A stretch of DNA of 64,000 nucleotides, from assembly GCA_021405325.1 (NCBI GenBank), contig QWII01000001.1, forward strand, positions 263,834 to 327,833. The letters run 5' to 3'. The notes under the pieces were generated by a model. It worked only from the letters and a program-made list of their open reading frames with translations. It made no database searches and was not told where the DNA came from. Below are positions 1 through 8,349 of this stretch, one piece after another (position 1 is the first letter of the stretch; every line of letters begins with the position of its first letter). The translations under genes were made by a program, and so were the position numbers. The DNA comes from Caldilinea sp. CFX5 (GTDB lineage Bacteria > Chloroflexota > Anaerolineae > Caldilineales > Caldilineaceae).

Positions 1-2
1 CC

Positions 3-2882
3 GGTGACACCACTGTACGGAAAATTGACTTTGCCGGCCACATTGCCAAAGAGTGGGGTGGTTCCGGCAGCGGCAACGGGCAGTTCAACAAGGCTAGCGG
101 GCTTGCTTTTGACTTCACTCAGAATAGCACGACCGATGGCATCCTTTATGTTGTTGACAGTGGCAATCAGCGTGTCCAAAAATTCACCCTGGATGGCAGC
201 TTTCTCGGCCAATGGGGTAGCCAAGGCAACGGTGATGGGCAGTTCTCAAACCCGCAGGGCGTTGCAGTTGACAGTAATAAAGATGTCTATGTGGTTGACA
301 GCGGCAATCAACGCCTGCAAAAGTTTAACAATGCTGGTAGTTTTCTTGGGCGCTGGGGCGGTTTAAAGGATCCGACAACCATTGTAGGCAGCAACGGCAG
401 CGTATATGTGGCAGATACCGGCAACCATCGCATCCAGCAATTCACGCCGGATGGGCGCTTGCTAAACGCATGGGGGCGGTATAGTGTGTCTAGCTGCGCC
501 TTTAACCCATGGAGTATGGCGGTAAATAGCCAGGGCGTACTCAGTGTACTCAATGGCTACGATGTTTCCTCCCGACCCAATCGGTGTATTAGCCGGTTTC
601 AACATGGTGACAATCAACTCGAACCCTGGTCAATTCCAGAGATGTACAATACAATTACTACGGATGTCAACGATAATTTGTACGGCGTGCTTAGTATCCG
701 CGATGGGCTTTACCGGTTGCGTAAGTACAACAATAGTGGTGTCATTCAATTCACTGTAGAAATCTCTAACCATGTTGGTTTAGTCTCTGGCATTGCGGTT
801 GACGGCAACGGTACTATTTACGTTAGCGGAACGGGCGCAGGCGCTGCGCCATACCAAATTGACAAGTTAGATAGCACTGGCAAATGGCAGACCGCTTGGA
901 CAAACTATGGCGGCGTCAATTTTGATAGAATCAGTGATCTGGCTGTGGACAAGGCGAACAATCTTTATGTTGCCCAAGTGTACAAAAATATCCTAAAACT
1001 TGATAGCACTGGGGCCCTCAAAGGAACTTTTGCCAATGACGCAGAGTTTGCCTATATTCTCTCAATTTCAGTGGCCGCCAATAATCACCTCTTTGTCGTA
1101 GACACCGGTGGCACTTACCGCATCCAGGAATTGAATGAAACCGACCAACTCGTCAATAAGTGGAACCTTTCGGTTTATGAGCCTAATCACAGCGATATTT
1201 ATACTCCTACCGTCGTTCTGGTTGATGACACAAATAATAACGATCAGGTGTATGTGATCGGGAATGGCGGTGGCACCTTTTGGGACGATGGCATCCTGAA
1301 AGTGTATCGCCCGATGACCTTCACCTTACCCATTGCCACGTTTAACCACAGATCACACATTGACGTCGTTCCGCAAAACGAAACGTTGGTAGTAGATGGG
1401 ATGGGCGATGTCAGTGATGATACAGCGTATATTGATGCCTACCGCTGGGAATCAGACCTCAACGGTCTGTTAGGAACCGAAGCGATCCTGAAAAAACCGG
1501 CGAACCAGTTGGCAGCAGGTACACATCTCATTACTTTTTCCGTGCAGGATAACAAAGGCCGCTGGTCCATACCGATCAGCTTCCGTATTACGGTAACTTC
1601 AGCCACTGCGCCAACACCTGCGCCACCGGGTCAGGCCAATTGGACGATGCTGCTTTACCTGGATGGCGACTACAACGACGGTAATCAACTCTTTCTGCGC
1701 TTTACTCAGGTGATTGGGCGCTTAGAGAAGATGAGCCTACCAGCAAAAGTCAATATCGCCATTCAAGTAGATGGTCCTCACACTGGTGATACGCGGCGTA
1801 TCGCGATCACACACAACAACCAGGGTGGTACAACAAGCGAAACTTCGTATGTGAATCCCGAGAAAGAGTCAGCGATGGATCATCCTGACACATTGGCCGA
1901 CTTTGTCCACTGGGGGCAGAATCGCTTCCAGGATAGTCGGTACTATCTTGCGATTGCGGATCATGGTCAGGCCGTGCGTGGTATTGCCTGGGATGCGACA
2001 ACCGATATCAGCGACGGCGTGGCGGATCTGTCAGCCTATTTGACGGTCAAAGAGTTGGGTGAAGCATTACGCAAAACTGGGGTCAAGCCAGTTGACATCT
2101 TACACTTAGATGCTTGCTCCATGAACTTGTTAGAGACGGCTTACGAGTTAAAAGATGTTGCCAGCATTCTGATCTCCTCTCAGTATTTGGCCTGGGATTA
2201 TTTCAGCTATCCAAGCTATATCACCGACATTGGTGAAAATACACTACCGTCGGATCTAGCAATGCAGATCGTCAACAAGTATGCTAAGGTCGTGAGCGAT
2301 GATCAACATCCATACACAATTTCTGCGCTCAATTTACGACGGGTAGATGACGCTAACGCAGCCCTTTCCACGCTAATCACCGAGATTCAACAAAGTGCGC
2401 AAGTAACAACTCCTGTACTTACTGCGGTTCGCAACGCGACCCAAACCTTTGAAAGTGATGGCAATTATCAGAATACGCCCGCTGACCTCTATGTTGATTT
2501 AGTTCATTGGCTAGAGGAGTTGCATAAGCAGATTGAAGCTGCCACCGTTCTCACAAAGATCGATGAGTTACTAAGCATTCTCAAAGGCGCTAACCCGTTG
2601 ATCCTGGGCAGCCGCGCACAAACAAATAACCTCAATGGGGTGGAGGTGAAGTTGCAAAAAGCGAACGGCCTTTCCATCTTCTACCCCAATGATAAGAGCA
2701 ACGCAGCCTTCACCCAGTATACAGATAATCAACTATTCACCTTTACAAAGCATTCGCAATGGTCCACTTTTCTCATCAATCCTACAACGCTTGACCCCGG
2801 CGGAACGAACACGCCATTACCGGCGCCATCTACGATGCTAGACAGCGATAAACGTGTTTTCCTACCCCTGATTCAGCGTTAA
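3..2882 (+). CDS. NHL-repeat propeller / clostripain (C11) peptidase, 5' end outside window
   Basis: The reading frame is open from base 3, so the true start lies upstream of the window; an internal ATG at 291 only cuts into the repeats. The N-terminal 440 codons are NHL repeats (recurring VVDSGNQRVQKF-type blades), forming a beta-propeller. A PKD-like linker and a Pro-rich hinge follow. From about nt 1638 a clostripain-family (C11) cysteine protease begins (WTMLLYLDGDYN), with the catalytic His in the ADHGQ motif (nt 1962) and Cys in LDACSMNLLE (nt 2115). C11 enzymes cleave after basic residues; here the enzyme is presumably exported, with the propeller as binding or substrate-presenting domain. 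The protein ends in RVFLPLIQR, a tail shared with other exported proteins of this window. A strong terminator follows. Confidence 0.88.
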   Translation, partial: GDTTVRKIDFAGHIAKEWGGSGSGNGQFNKASGLAFDFTQNSTTDGILYVVDSGNQRVQKFTLDGSFLGQWGSQGNGDGQFSNPQGVAVDSNKDVYVVDSGNQRLQKFNNAGSFLGRWGGLKDPTTIVGSNGSVYVADTGNHRIQQFTPDGRLLNAWGRYSVSSCAFNPWSMAVNSQGVLSVLNGYDVSSRPNRCISRFQHGDNQLEPWSIPEMYNTITTDVNDNLYGVLSIRDGLYRLRKYNNSGVIQFTVEISNHVGLVSGIAVDGNGTIYVSGTGAGAAPYQIDKLDSTGKWQTAWTNYGGVNFDRISDLAVDKANNLYVAQVYKNILKLDSTGALKGTFANDAEFAYILSISVAANNHLFVVDTGGTYRIQELNETDQLVNKWNLSVYEPNHSDIYTPTVVLVDDTNNNDQVYVIGNGGGTFWDDGILKVYRPMTFTLPIATFNHRSHIDVVPQNETLVVDGMGDVSDDTAYIDAYRWESDLNGLLGTEAILKKPANQLAAGTHLITFSVQDNKGRWSIPISFRITVTSATAPTPAPPGQANWTMLLYLDGDYNDGNQLFLRFTQVIGRLEKMSLPAKVNIAIQVDGPHTGDTRRIAITHNNQGGTTSETSYVNPEKESAMDHPDTLADFVHWGQNRFQDSRYYLAIADHGQAVRGIAWDATTDISDGVADLSAYLTVKELGEALRKTGVKPVDILHLDACSMNLLETAYELKDVASILISSQYLAWDYFSYPSYITDIGENTLPSDLAMQIVNKYAKVVSDDQHPYTISALNLRRVDDANAALSTLITEIQQSAQVTTPVLTAVRNATQTFESDGNYQNTPADLYVDLVHWLEELHKQIEAATVLTKIDELLSILKGANPLILGSRAQTNNLNGVEVKLQKANGLSIFYPNDKSNAAFTQYTDNQLFTFTKHSQWSTFLINPTTLDPGGTNTPLPAPSTMLDSDKRVFLPLIQR

Positions 2883-2924
2883 CGTCCAATCTAGCAGTTA
2901 GTTCAACTCCAATCATAAGTTTGT

Positions 2925-2961
2925 AAAAAGGGAGACGCTAAATAATAGCGTCTCCCTTTTT
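2925..2961 (+). terminator. Rho-independent terminator
   Basis: Perfect 15-bp stem (AAAAAGGGAGACGCT and its complement) with a 7-nt loop and a run of T at the 3' side, 43 bases after the stop of the clostripain gene. The A-rich 5' flank could make it work in both directions, but no minus-strand gene ends here. Confidence 0.9.
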
Positions 2962-3113
2962 ATGCTTACTATCAAAACATAACCTCTTTTAAAAATTGCA
3001 TCCTCTCATGCCAGAAAAGAATACGGGCCGGCATTCCTATTAATAGAGCAAGAGATCAATCTCAAACTGCTCATCTCACCACCCTGCTCCATAAATTCTA
3101 AAGAGGTGCTCTC

Positions 3114-3617
3114 ATGTTATTTACCAAACAATTGTCTAGTAGTGTTGTCTTGTTTTGCACAATTGTGATCTGTTTCGGATCGATCAAAAGTGTCTATGCT
3201 GATAACCCAAGCCAAGGGACTACGACTGACGGACAAAGGTTGACGATCAACATTGCTGATATGCGCATTGATCACGTTGCTGCCGGCAGTTCCATTACAG
3301 TGACAGGGCAAGCTGTCATCAGCCCGGTAGCGTCATCATCTTACCCAACGGCAGTTTCGCCTGTCGCTATCGATTACGTAGAGGTGCGCATTGATTCGCT
3401 TATGCCGGTAACGGCGACCGTAGATGAACTCGGCAACTGGTCTGTGATCACCCAACTAAAAAACATTGGCGTTGGTCGGGCGATAGCCACAGCCATTGCA
3501 ACGGATGGAACCCGTGTAACTGCAGATCAGATCATGCCTTGCTATTGTGATCCAAATGCACCAGAACCATCAGCGCCAATGCGATTTATTTTTCTTCCCG
3601 TTGTTTTGGTCAAGTAG
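3114..3617 (+). CDS. Secreted Ig-like protein with FLPV tail
   Basis: 167 aa. The ATG follows an AAAGAGGTG ribosome site. Residues 1-30 are a signal peptide (hydrophobic VVLFCTIVICFGSI, cleavage near VYA-D). The mature part is about 130 residues of beta-strand-rich sequence with a repeated 'VEVRID...TATVDELGNWSV' pattern typical of bacterial Ig-like (Big) domains. It ends in FIFLPVVLVK, the same type of hydrophobic tail seen on the clostripain and beta-helix proteins. No enzymatic motif is visible. It sits alone between a terminator and the mini membrane protein genes. Function unknown; surface or secreted structural role inferred. Confidence 0.8.
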   Translation: MLFTKQLSSSVVLFCTIVICFGSIKSVYADNPSQGTTTDGQRLTINIADMRIDHVAAGSSITVTGQAVISPVASSSYPTAVSPVAIDYVEVRIDSLMPVTATVDELGNWSVITQLKNIGVGRAIATAIATDGTRVTADQIMPCYCDPNAPEPSAPMRFIFLPVVLVK

Positions 3618-3753
3618 AAAGGCGAAGGGGCATAGATCTACGACTTTCAAAAAGTCATTATCAATCATGCCAGAAAATAACCTCAACCTACATTTCTTAA
3701 AATAAGCGGTATATATCAAGCACAGAGTATTCAGATTCACCAGAGAGGGTATT

Positions 3754-3918
3754 ATGCAACACGCTGACGAATTCATCTATAGGCTCCCTCGCAGCCAGAG
3801 GCAGCTCCCATCACGCGGCATCGGCCTCTTGCTGAATATCATCCTCGCCTTGATTTTAATCGGCCTGGCTACCATCTTGGGCATTGGTGTGGCAATAGGA
3901 ATTTGGTTGATGTTGTAA
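3754..3918 (+). CDS. Mini membrane protein, copy 1 (54 aa)
   Basis: Small gene with a GAGAGGG ribosome site before the ATG. The product starts MQHADEFIYRLPRSQRQL, a charged or polar 22-residue head, then one long hydrophobic segment (GIGLLLNIILALILIGLATILGIG split over residues 22-45) to the C-terminus: a single-pass membrane peptide or holin-like helix. It has a clear paralogue at 4416 with the identical MQHADEF start, the same ILAL/ILTL-ILIGLATIL core and similar upstream DNA, which supports coding. It could be a regulatory membrane peptide or a subunit of an unknown complex; the family is not recognised. Confidence 0.6.
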   Translation: MQHADEFIYRLPRSQRQLPSRGIGLLLNIILALILIGLATILGIGVAIGIWLML

Positions 3919-4009
3919 AGCCTGCAAAGTTAGGCAACCATCATGATATGCTGATTGGTTTAGGCAAATTGACCTGGTTTAGCCAAGAACGATCTAGGGG
4001 TAAGGGAAA

Positions 4010-4273
4010 ATGAGTCTACTGAAATTGATCAATAACATTCTCGCCATTTTTGCCACCCAACGACGCTATGCACAAATGTTACAGAAAATGTCGGAAGGCG
4101 AAGAAGACGCGCAACGTTTCCTGCTCGAACAGAGAGGGAGCATGAGCGCCAGGGATTGGCAAATGTTTGCTTCAACCCTTTTGGCTTGGCGCTCCCTCGC
4201 GATGAAAGCAGGGGATTTCGCTAAAGTCAGATTTTACGGTTGGCTTGTGGAAGTGGCGGAGCGACTAGAGTAA
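4010..4273 (+). CDS. 87-aa helical protein between the two mini membrane proteins
   Basis: ATG preceded by AGGGGTAAGGG. The product is helix-rich and charged, with a short hydrophobic start (LLKLINNILAIF) then an amphipathic body (RRYAQMLQKMSEGEEDA) and a Trp-rich C-terminal part (DWQMFASTLLAWRSLAMK). There is no signal peptide or known motif. Its position between two paralogous membrane peptides suggests the three form one module, perhaps with this protein on the cytoplasmic side. Family not recognised. Confidence 0.6.
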   Translation: MSLLKLINNILAIFATQRRYAQMLQKMSEGEEDAQRFLLEQRGSMSARDWQMFASTLLAWRSLAMKAGDFAKVRFYGWLVEVAERLE

Positions 4274-4415
4274 GCGTTTAAAGGCGGCTATAGGTGATTT
4301 TCCCCTGAATCACTTATCTGCCAATCGATCACACTGTAACTGTCAGTTCAATTTCTAGAAGTGCCGGGTGCATTCATCAACCCGTCCAATATCCAAGTTC
4401 AATAGGGAGGTGCTT

Positions 4416-4556
4416 ATGCAACACGCTGACGAATTCTTGGTAAAGGCTCCCTCACAGCAAGAAGCAGATCCCTTTACACAGGGTTTCAGCTTTTTGCTAA
4501 ATATCCTCTTGACGTTGATTTTAGTCGGTCTAGCAACAATCTTGGTATCGGAGTGA
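4416..4556 (+). CDS. Mini membrane protein, copy 2, frameshifted near its 3' end
   Basis: ATG with AGGGAGGTG ribosome site. The product begins MQHADEFLVKAPSQQ and shares the membrane core (LLNILLTLILVGLATIL) with the copy at 3754. As read, it stops early after ATILVSE. If one G is restored in the GG at 4544-4545, the frame continues as GIGVMIGIMLVW to a TAA at 4580-4582, giving 55 aa that align end to end with the 54-aa copy 1. So this is either a recent one-base deletion or a sequencing error; the intact homologue nearby makes the lost tail obvious. Confidence 0.55.
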   Translation: MQHADEFLVKAPSQQEADPFTQGFSFLLNILLTLILVGLATILVSE

Positions 4557-4726
4557 TGATTGGAATTATGTTGGTGTGGTAAGGGAACAATGGCGACGGC
4601 AGGAAATGCAACCGCACCAGGATTATTTATGTACCAGTGTTCCATTGGTCTTTTGGATAAAGCGAATAACACACCTTTAACCTAACGGCCAATTCTCAAT
4701 CCATTTTTCATTTCAAAGGAGTTCCT

Positions 4727-7700
4727 ATGACAAAGTTTTTCAGACAGATGCTAGTGCCGGTCTTCCTGCTGGGCATTATGCTCATGCACACCATCACTGG
4801 CTATGCACAAACAACGAATGAGCCAGTCCAACCACAAAAGGTATACCTGCCCTTTGTGACTGCCAACACGAAACAAAGTCAGCAAGATAATACCGCCCGT
4901 CAATTGCGCTATCAGGTTGGTTACACCTACAGCTACCAGTGGGAGTTGACCGTTTTGACGCAAAGCAAGAGTAAAGATTCACAAGGCATTCGTGAAGATG
5001 GGAATATGACACGCATCAATGGGCAAGTGGATTTGCAAGTTCTTGCCCAGGACGCAGATGGAATCTACCAATTCAGCTTGGCTGTACGCAACCCAACTTT
5101 GGTGGCATCAGATCAAGATGAGCAAGCAACAACAGTAAACGACCCTGAGTTTGTCAGCGCGCTCAACACGCCGCTTTTGTTCAAACAGGCCAGCACTGGC
5201 GAAATCCGCGAAGTGCGCTATCCACAAGGCGCCCCCATGAGTGCCGTAGAGATGCAAAAAGGCATTGTCAATGCGCTACAAATGACGCTCAGGGCAGAGG
5301 CCACATACACAGTGGAAGAAGAAGGGGGACAAGGACGTTATCGGAGCCACTATACGGCAACCGAAGGGGTAAATAATGTCCAAATCTCTAAGCGGATCAG
5401 TGCGAATGATTTCTCGGAAATGGTGAGTGCTGGCGATGCTGGCGGGGCAATCCGATTAGAGAATCAGGTAGACATGGTGTTGGACACCCAGCAAGGTACA
5501 CCGCAGTCAATCCATGTGATTGAAGAGATCAGCGTCGGCGACCAAGTGGATATGCTGCCAGCAACCGCCATTATGACTTCCACCATTGCAGTTGAAACCA
5601 ACGTAATTTCTGACGGATGGCTACGGCTGAGTCAAGTGCAGAAAACAGAGAGCAATATTGCTGCGGCAGCAATTACCTACGTACAGGGTAGCTTACGCGC
5701 CATTCTAAGTAACACGATCCCGGCAGAGTCAGAAATCGATCTCAACACGGTACAGATTGACAGCGAACTTCAAAAGCTGACCCAAGACCCAACCAACCCG
5801 ACGAGCATCCAACGTATCGCTGAGTTGATTCGTCAGGATCAATCCCAAGAAACCCTCAAGGCCGTGCAAATGAGTTTAACCGGCACGAGCGACGAACAAA
5901 TTCTGAGTGGTTACGTTGGTGTGTTGAGCATGGCAGCAACCATGGAGGCGCAGGATGTTTTGATTGATAACATACTGACAGTTGATCAGATCAATGAGGC
6001 TTTGAAAACCAAAGCACTCACCGAATTGGCAGATCTAAAGCACGCTTCCCCACGTTTGGTTGACACTATTACCAAACTCAGCCAAAACGCAAAAGACGCT
6101 CTGTCATCCGTGGCATTACTGACCTTAGGTGGTTTAGCCAATTCACTCCAGCAAACTGATCCATCAACCGCAAACCGAATTACGGTTGACTTGGTTGCCC
6201 GACTAGAACAGACGCAAGTTCCGGCTGAACGTGAGGTGCTATTACTTGCTTTAGGGAATGCAGGGGCAACATCGACACAAAGCACAGTTGAGCGTTACCT
6301 ATCCGACAGCAATCCAACCATCCGCGGAGCGGCGGTGCTTGCGTTGCGTAAACTGCCGGTGGATACAGCCACTAGTCAGTTGACGGCAAGTCTAACCCTC
6401 GATCCGAGCAGTTACGTCCAGAAAATGGCTGCAACTGCCCTGGCGCAGCGTATGTTGAACCCAGCGCTAAGGACAGACGAGATAGAACAAGCTTTGCAAG
6501 CCTACGCTGCTGTGTCTGCTGCTACTATCGATGGTGTTTTCGCAAAGAACTGGACAAAAAGTTTTAGCGCAGGGCCACTCACCATTAATTTGCCGGGCGA
6601 TCTAACGGTTAAAAGCGCACCGGATGCGCCGACGTTAACATTAAACGCCAACCAATACGCCAATGGTAAAGTCATGGGCATCAATTTTAGCCTTTTTCAT
6701 GCGCAACTACTGAGCGATGCGCCGGCCGGCGCCCGTCGGGTTGGCGCCTATTTGTGGATCGGGAATAATACGCTCGTTTGGAAAGAGGAAGCGAACGTAC
6801 CCTGTAGCTTCGTCAAGAACCGCACATTATGGCAAGGTGACAAATCCTTTTTCAATTTTAACCAAAGTATCCCTGTTTATGTCGGTCTGGTCGTTACCTT
6901 ACAGGCGCAAGCCTCTGGTCGCGCTGCCATCACTTATGATTACCAACACCAACTTTGCAATGCCAATGCAGCTACGGTGTCAGGAACGATTACACCGCAA
7001 GTGATGGTTACAGCAAAAGGCAGTGCTTACCTGACTCTCTTACTCGTCCGAGGCGGGGTGACTTTACAGGCAGACATTTTGAAGGCGAGCTTGCCAGCGC
7101 GCGCAAGTGGCTCATTATCACAAAACGGAAGTACCTTGCCGACATTAGGTGCGTGTATCGATGCAAGAGCAAGCGTTGAGCCACTAAGTGGTTTCCTGGC
7201 AGCTAAGGCTGAGGTGTGGGTTCCCTGGCAATTTAAATGGAAAACAGTGGTCTCAAAGAATCTCTGGAGCTTTACGGTCAATAGCCAAAATTACACGCTG
7301 TGGGCGCAATGCTGGCCTGAAGCACCTGGCGCATTCAACAAAACCTATCCTAGCAGCAACGCAACCAATGTACCCGTTAGCATTAACTTAACCTGGAATG
7401 CTTCCGCTGGGGCCAGTTATTATCTGATCTGCGTCGATACGACTACTGATCTGCTCTGCAACGGGCTAGGCGATAACACTAACTTCACCCGAGTCAACGG
7501 CACCAGCTATTCCATCAATCTTGCCCCCGGTACAACTTACTCATGGCAGGTGCGCGCAGTGGGAGCGAATGGCGTTTGGACAGCCGCTGACGGCTCAGGA
7601 CAATGGGGGAGCTTCACCACGGGAAGTTGGCCCAGTCCTTTCAATAAAACCTATCCCGGCAATAACGCTACAGAGGTGCCAGCCAGTATCAACTTAACCT

Positions 7701-8239
7701 GGAGTCCATCCGCCGGCGCAAGTTATTACTTGGTTTGCATTGACACAACTGCCGACTTACTCTGCAATGGGTCAGGTGACAATACCAACTTCATCCGTGT
7801 TAACGGCACCAGCTACCCTGTCAACCTGGCGCTTGGCACAACCTACTCGTGGCAAGTGCGGGCTGTCGGGGCAAATGGTAACTGGACACCCGGCAATGGC
7901 TCAGGGGGATGGTGGACCTTCACGACGGGAAGTTACCCGGCGCCTTTCAACAAAACCTACCCCACGAATAACGCCACAAGCGTGCCAACCAGTATCAATT
8001 TGACGTGGAATGCTTCTGCTGGAGCCAGTTACTACTTGCTCTGTATCGACACAACAGCGGACTTACTCTGCAACGGAGCAGATAATCATGCCAACTTTAC
8101 ACGGGTTAATGGCACAAGCTATTACATTAATCTTGCCCCTGGTACGACCTACTCTTGGCAGGTGCGAGCGATGGGAGCGAATGGCAACTGGACACCCGGC
8201 AATGGCTCAGGGCAATGGTGGATCTTTAGGACTAGATAG
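4727..8239 (+). CDS. Large secreted protein with vitellogenin-like N-terminal module and three FN3/Ig-like repeats
   Basis: 1170 aa; AAAGGAG ribosome site. Residues 1-28 are a signal peptide, followed by QKVYLPFV, the exported-protein motif of this window. Residues ~58-330 resemble the N-terminal beta-barrel of vitellogenins/large lipid transfer proteins: YTYSYQWEL, TPLLFKQASTGEIREVRYP, EMQKGIVNALQM (residues ~177-188), then YTVEEEGGQGRYRSHY and an ISKRIS strand, in the same order as in animal vitellogenin. Residues ~360-600 are HEAT-like helical pairs with LLALGNAGA and AVLALRKLP, again matching the vitellogenin superhelix. Residues ~600-860 are beta-rich (possible lipid-cavity sheet). The C-terminus has three ~102-residue FNKTYP...GTTYSWQVRAVG repeats. 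A lipid- or polysaccharide-carrying exported role is inferred; the homology is by eye. Confidence 0.85.
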   Translation: MTKFFRQMLVPVFLLGIMLMHTITGYAQTTNEPVQPQKVYLPFVTANTKQSQQDNTARQLRYQVGYTYSYQWELTVLTQSKSKDSQGIREDGNMTRINGQVDLQVLAQDADGIYQFSLAVRNPTLVASDQDEQATTVNDPEFVSALNTPLLFKQASTGEIREVRYPQGAPMSAVEMQKGIVNALQMTLRAEATYTVEEEGGQGRYRSHYTATEGVNNVQISKRISANDFSEMVSAGDAGGAIRLENQVDMVLDTQQGTPQSIHVIEEISVGDQVDMLPATAIMTSTIAVETNVISDGWLRLSQVQKTESNIAAAAITYVQGSLRAILSNTIPAESEIDLNTVQIDSELQKLTQDPTNPTSIQRIAELIRQDQSQETLKAVQMSLTGTSDEQILSGYVGVLSMAATMEAQDVLIDNILTVDQINEALKTKALTELADLKHASPRLVDTITKLSQNAKDALSSVALLTLGGLANSLQQTDPSTANRITVDLVARLEQTQVPAEREVLLLALGNAGATSTQSTVERYLSDSNPTIRGAAVLALRKLPVDTATSQLTASLTLDPSSYVQKMAATALAQRMLNPALRTDEIEQALQAYAAVSAATIDGVFAKNWTKSFSAGPLTINLPGDLTVKSAPDAPTLTLNANQYANGKVMGINFSLFHAQLLSDAPAGARRVGAYLWIGNNTLVWKEEANVPCSFVKNRTLWQGDKSFFNFNQSIPVYVGLVVTLQAQASGRAAITYDYQHQLCNANAATVSGTITPQVMVTAKGSAYLTLLLVRGGVTLQADILKASLPARASGSLSQNGSTLPTLGACIDARASVEPLSGFLAAKAEVWVPWQFKWKTVVSKNLWSFTVNSQNYTLWAQCWPEAPGAFNKTYPSSNATNVPVSINLTWNASAGASYYLICVDTTTDLLCNGLGDNTNFTRVNGTSYSINLAPGTTYSWQVRAVGANGVWTAADGSGQWGSFTTGSWPSPFNKTYPGNNATEVPASINLTWSPSAGASYYLVCIDTTADLLCNGSGDNTNFIRVNGTSYPVNLALGTTYSWQVRAVGANGNWTPGNGSGGWWTFTTGSYPAPFNKTYPTNNATSVPTSINLTWNASAGASYYLLCIDTTADLLCNGADNHANFTRVNGTSYYINLAPGTTYSWQVRAMGANGNWTPGNGSGQWWIFRTR
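7325..8239 (+). repeat. Three tandem 306-bp coding repeats
   Basis: Units begin near 7325, 7631 and 7937 (the TTC of FNKTYP lies at 7334, 7640 and 7946, a constant 306 bp). Each encodes one fibronectin-III/Ig-like domain with paired Cys (VDTT..LLCNG). The copies are similar at both protein and DNA level, which points to recent duplication. Confidence 0.85.
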
Positions 8240-8254
8240 CCCAGGAGTTTAACA

Positions 8255-8299
8255 GGTTTGGCACACCTTTTCACCGAGCAATGCAAGGTGTGCCAAACC
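8255..8299 (+). terminator. Hairpin after the vitellogenin-like gene
   Basis: Perfect 15-bp inverted repeat (GGTTTGGCACACCTT / complement) with a 15-nt loop, starting 16 bases after the stop at 8239. It is followed by a T-rich but not pure T stretch, so it may be a terminator or an RNA-end stabiliser before the next gene. Confidence 0.6.
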
Positions 8300-8349
8300 C
8301 GTTTCTTACCCCTTCGCTCATCACGCTTGCTATACAAGGAGGCATCTAC

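Noticed and set aside
8281..8349. Upstream start for the beta-helix gene
   Set aside because: That ATG lies within the preceding hairpin and lacks a ribosome site, whereas 8350 has AAGGAGG and gives a normal signal peptide.
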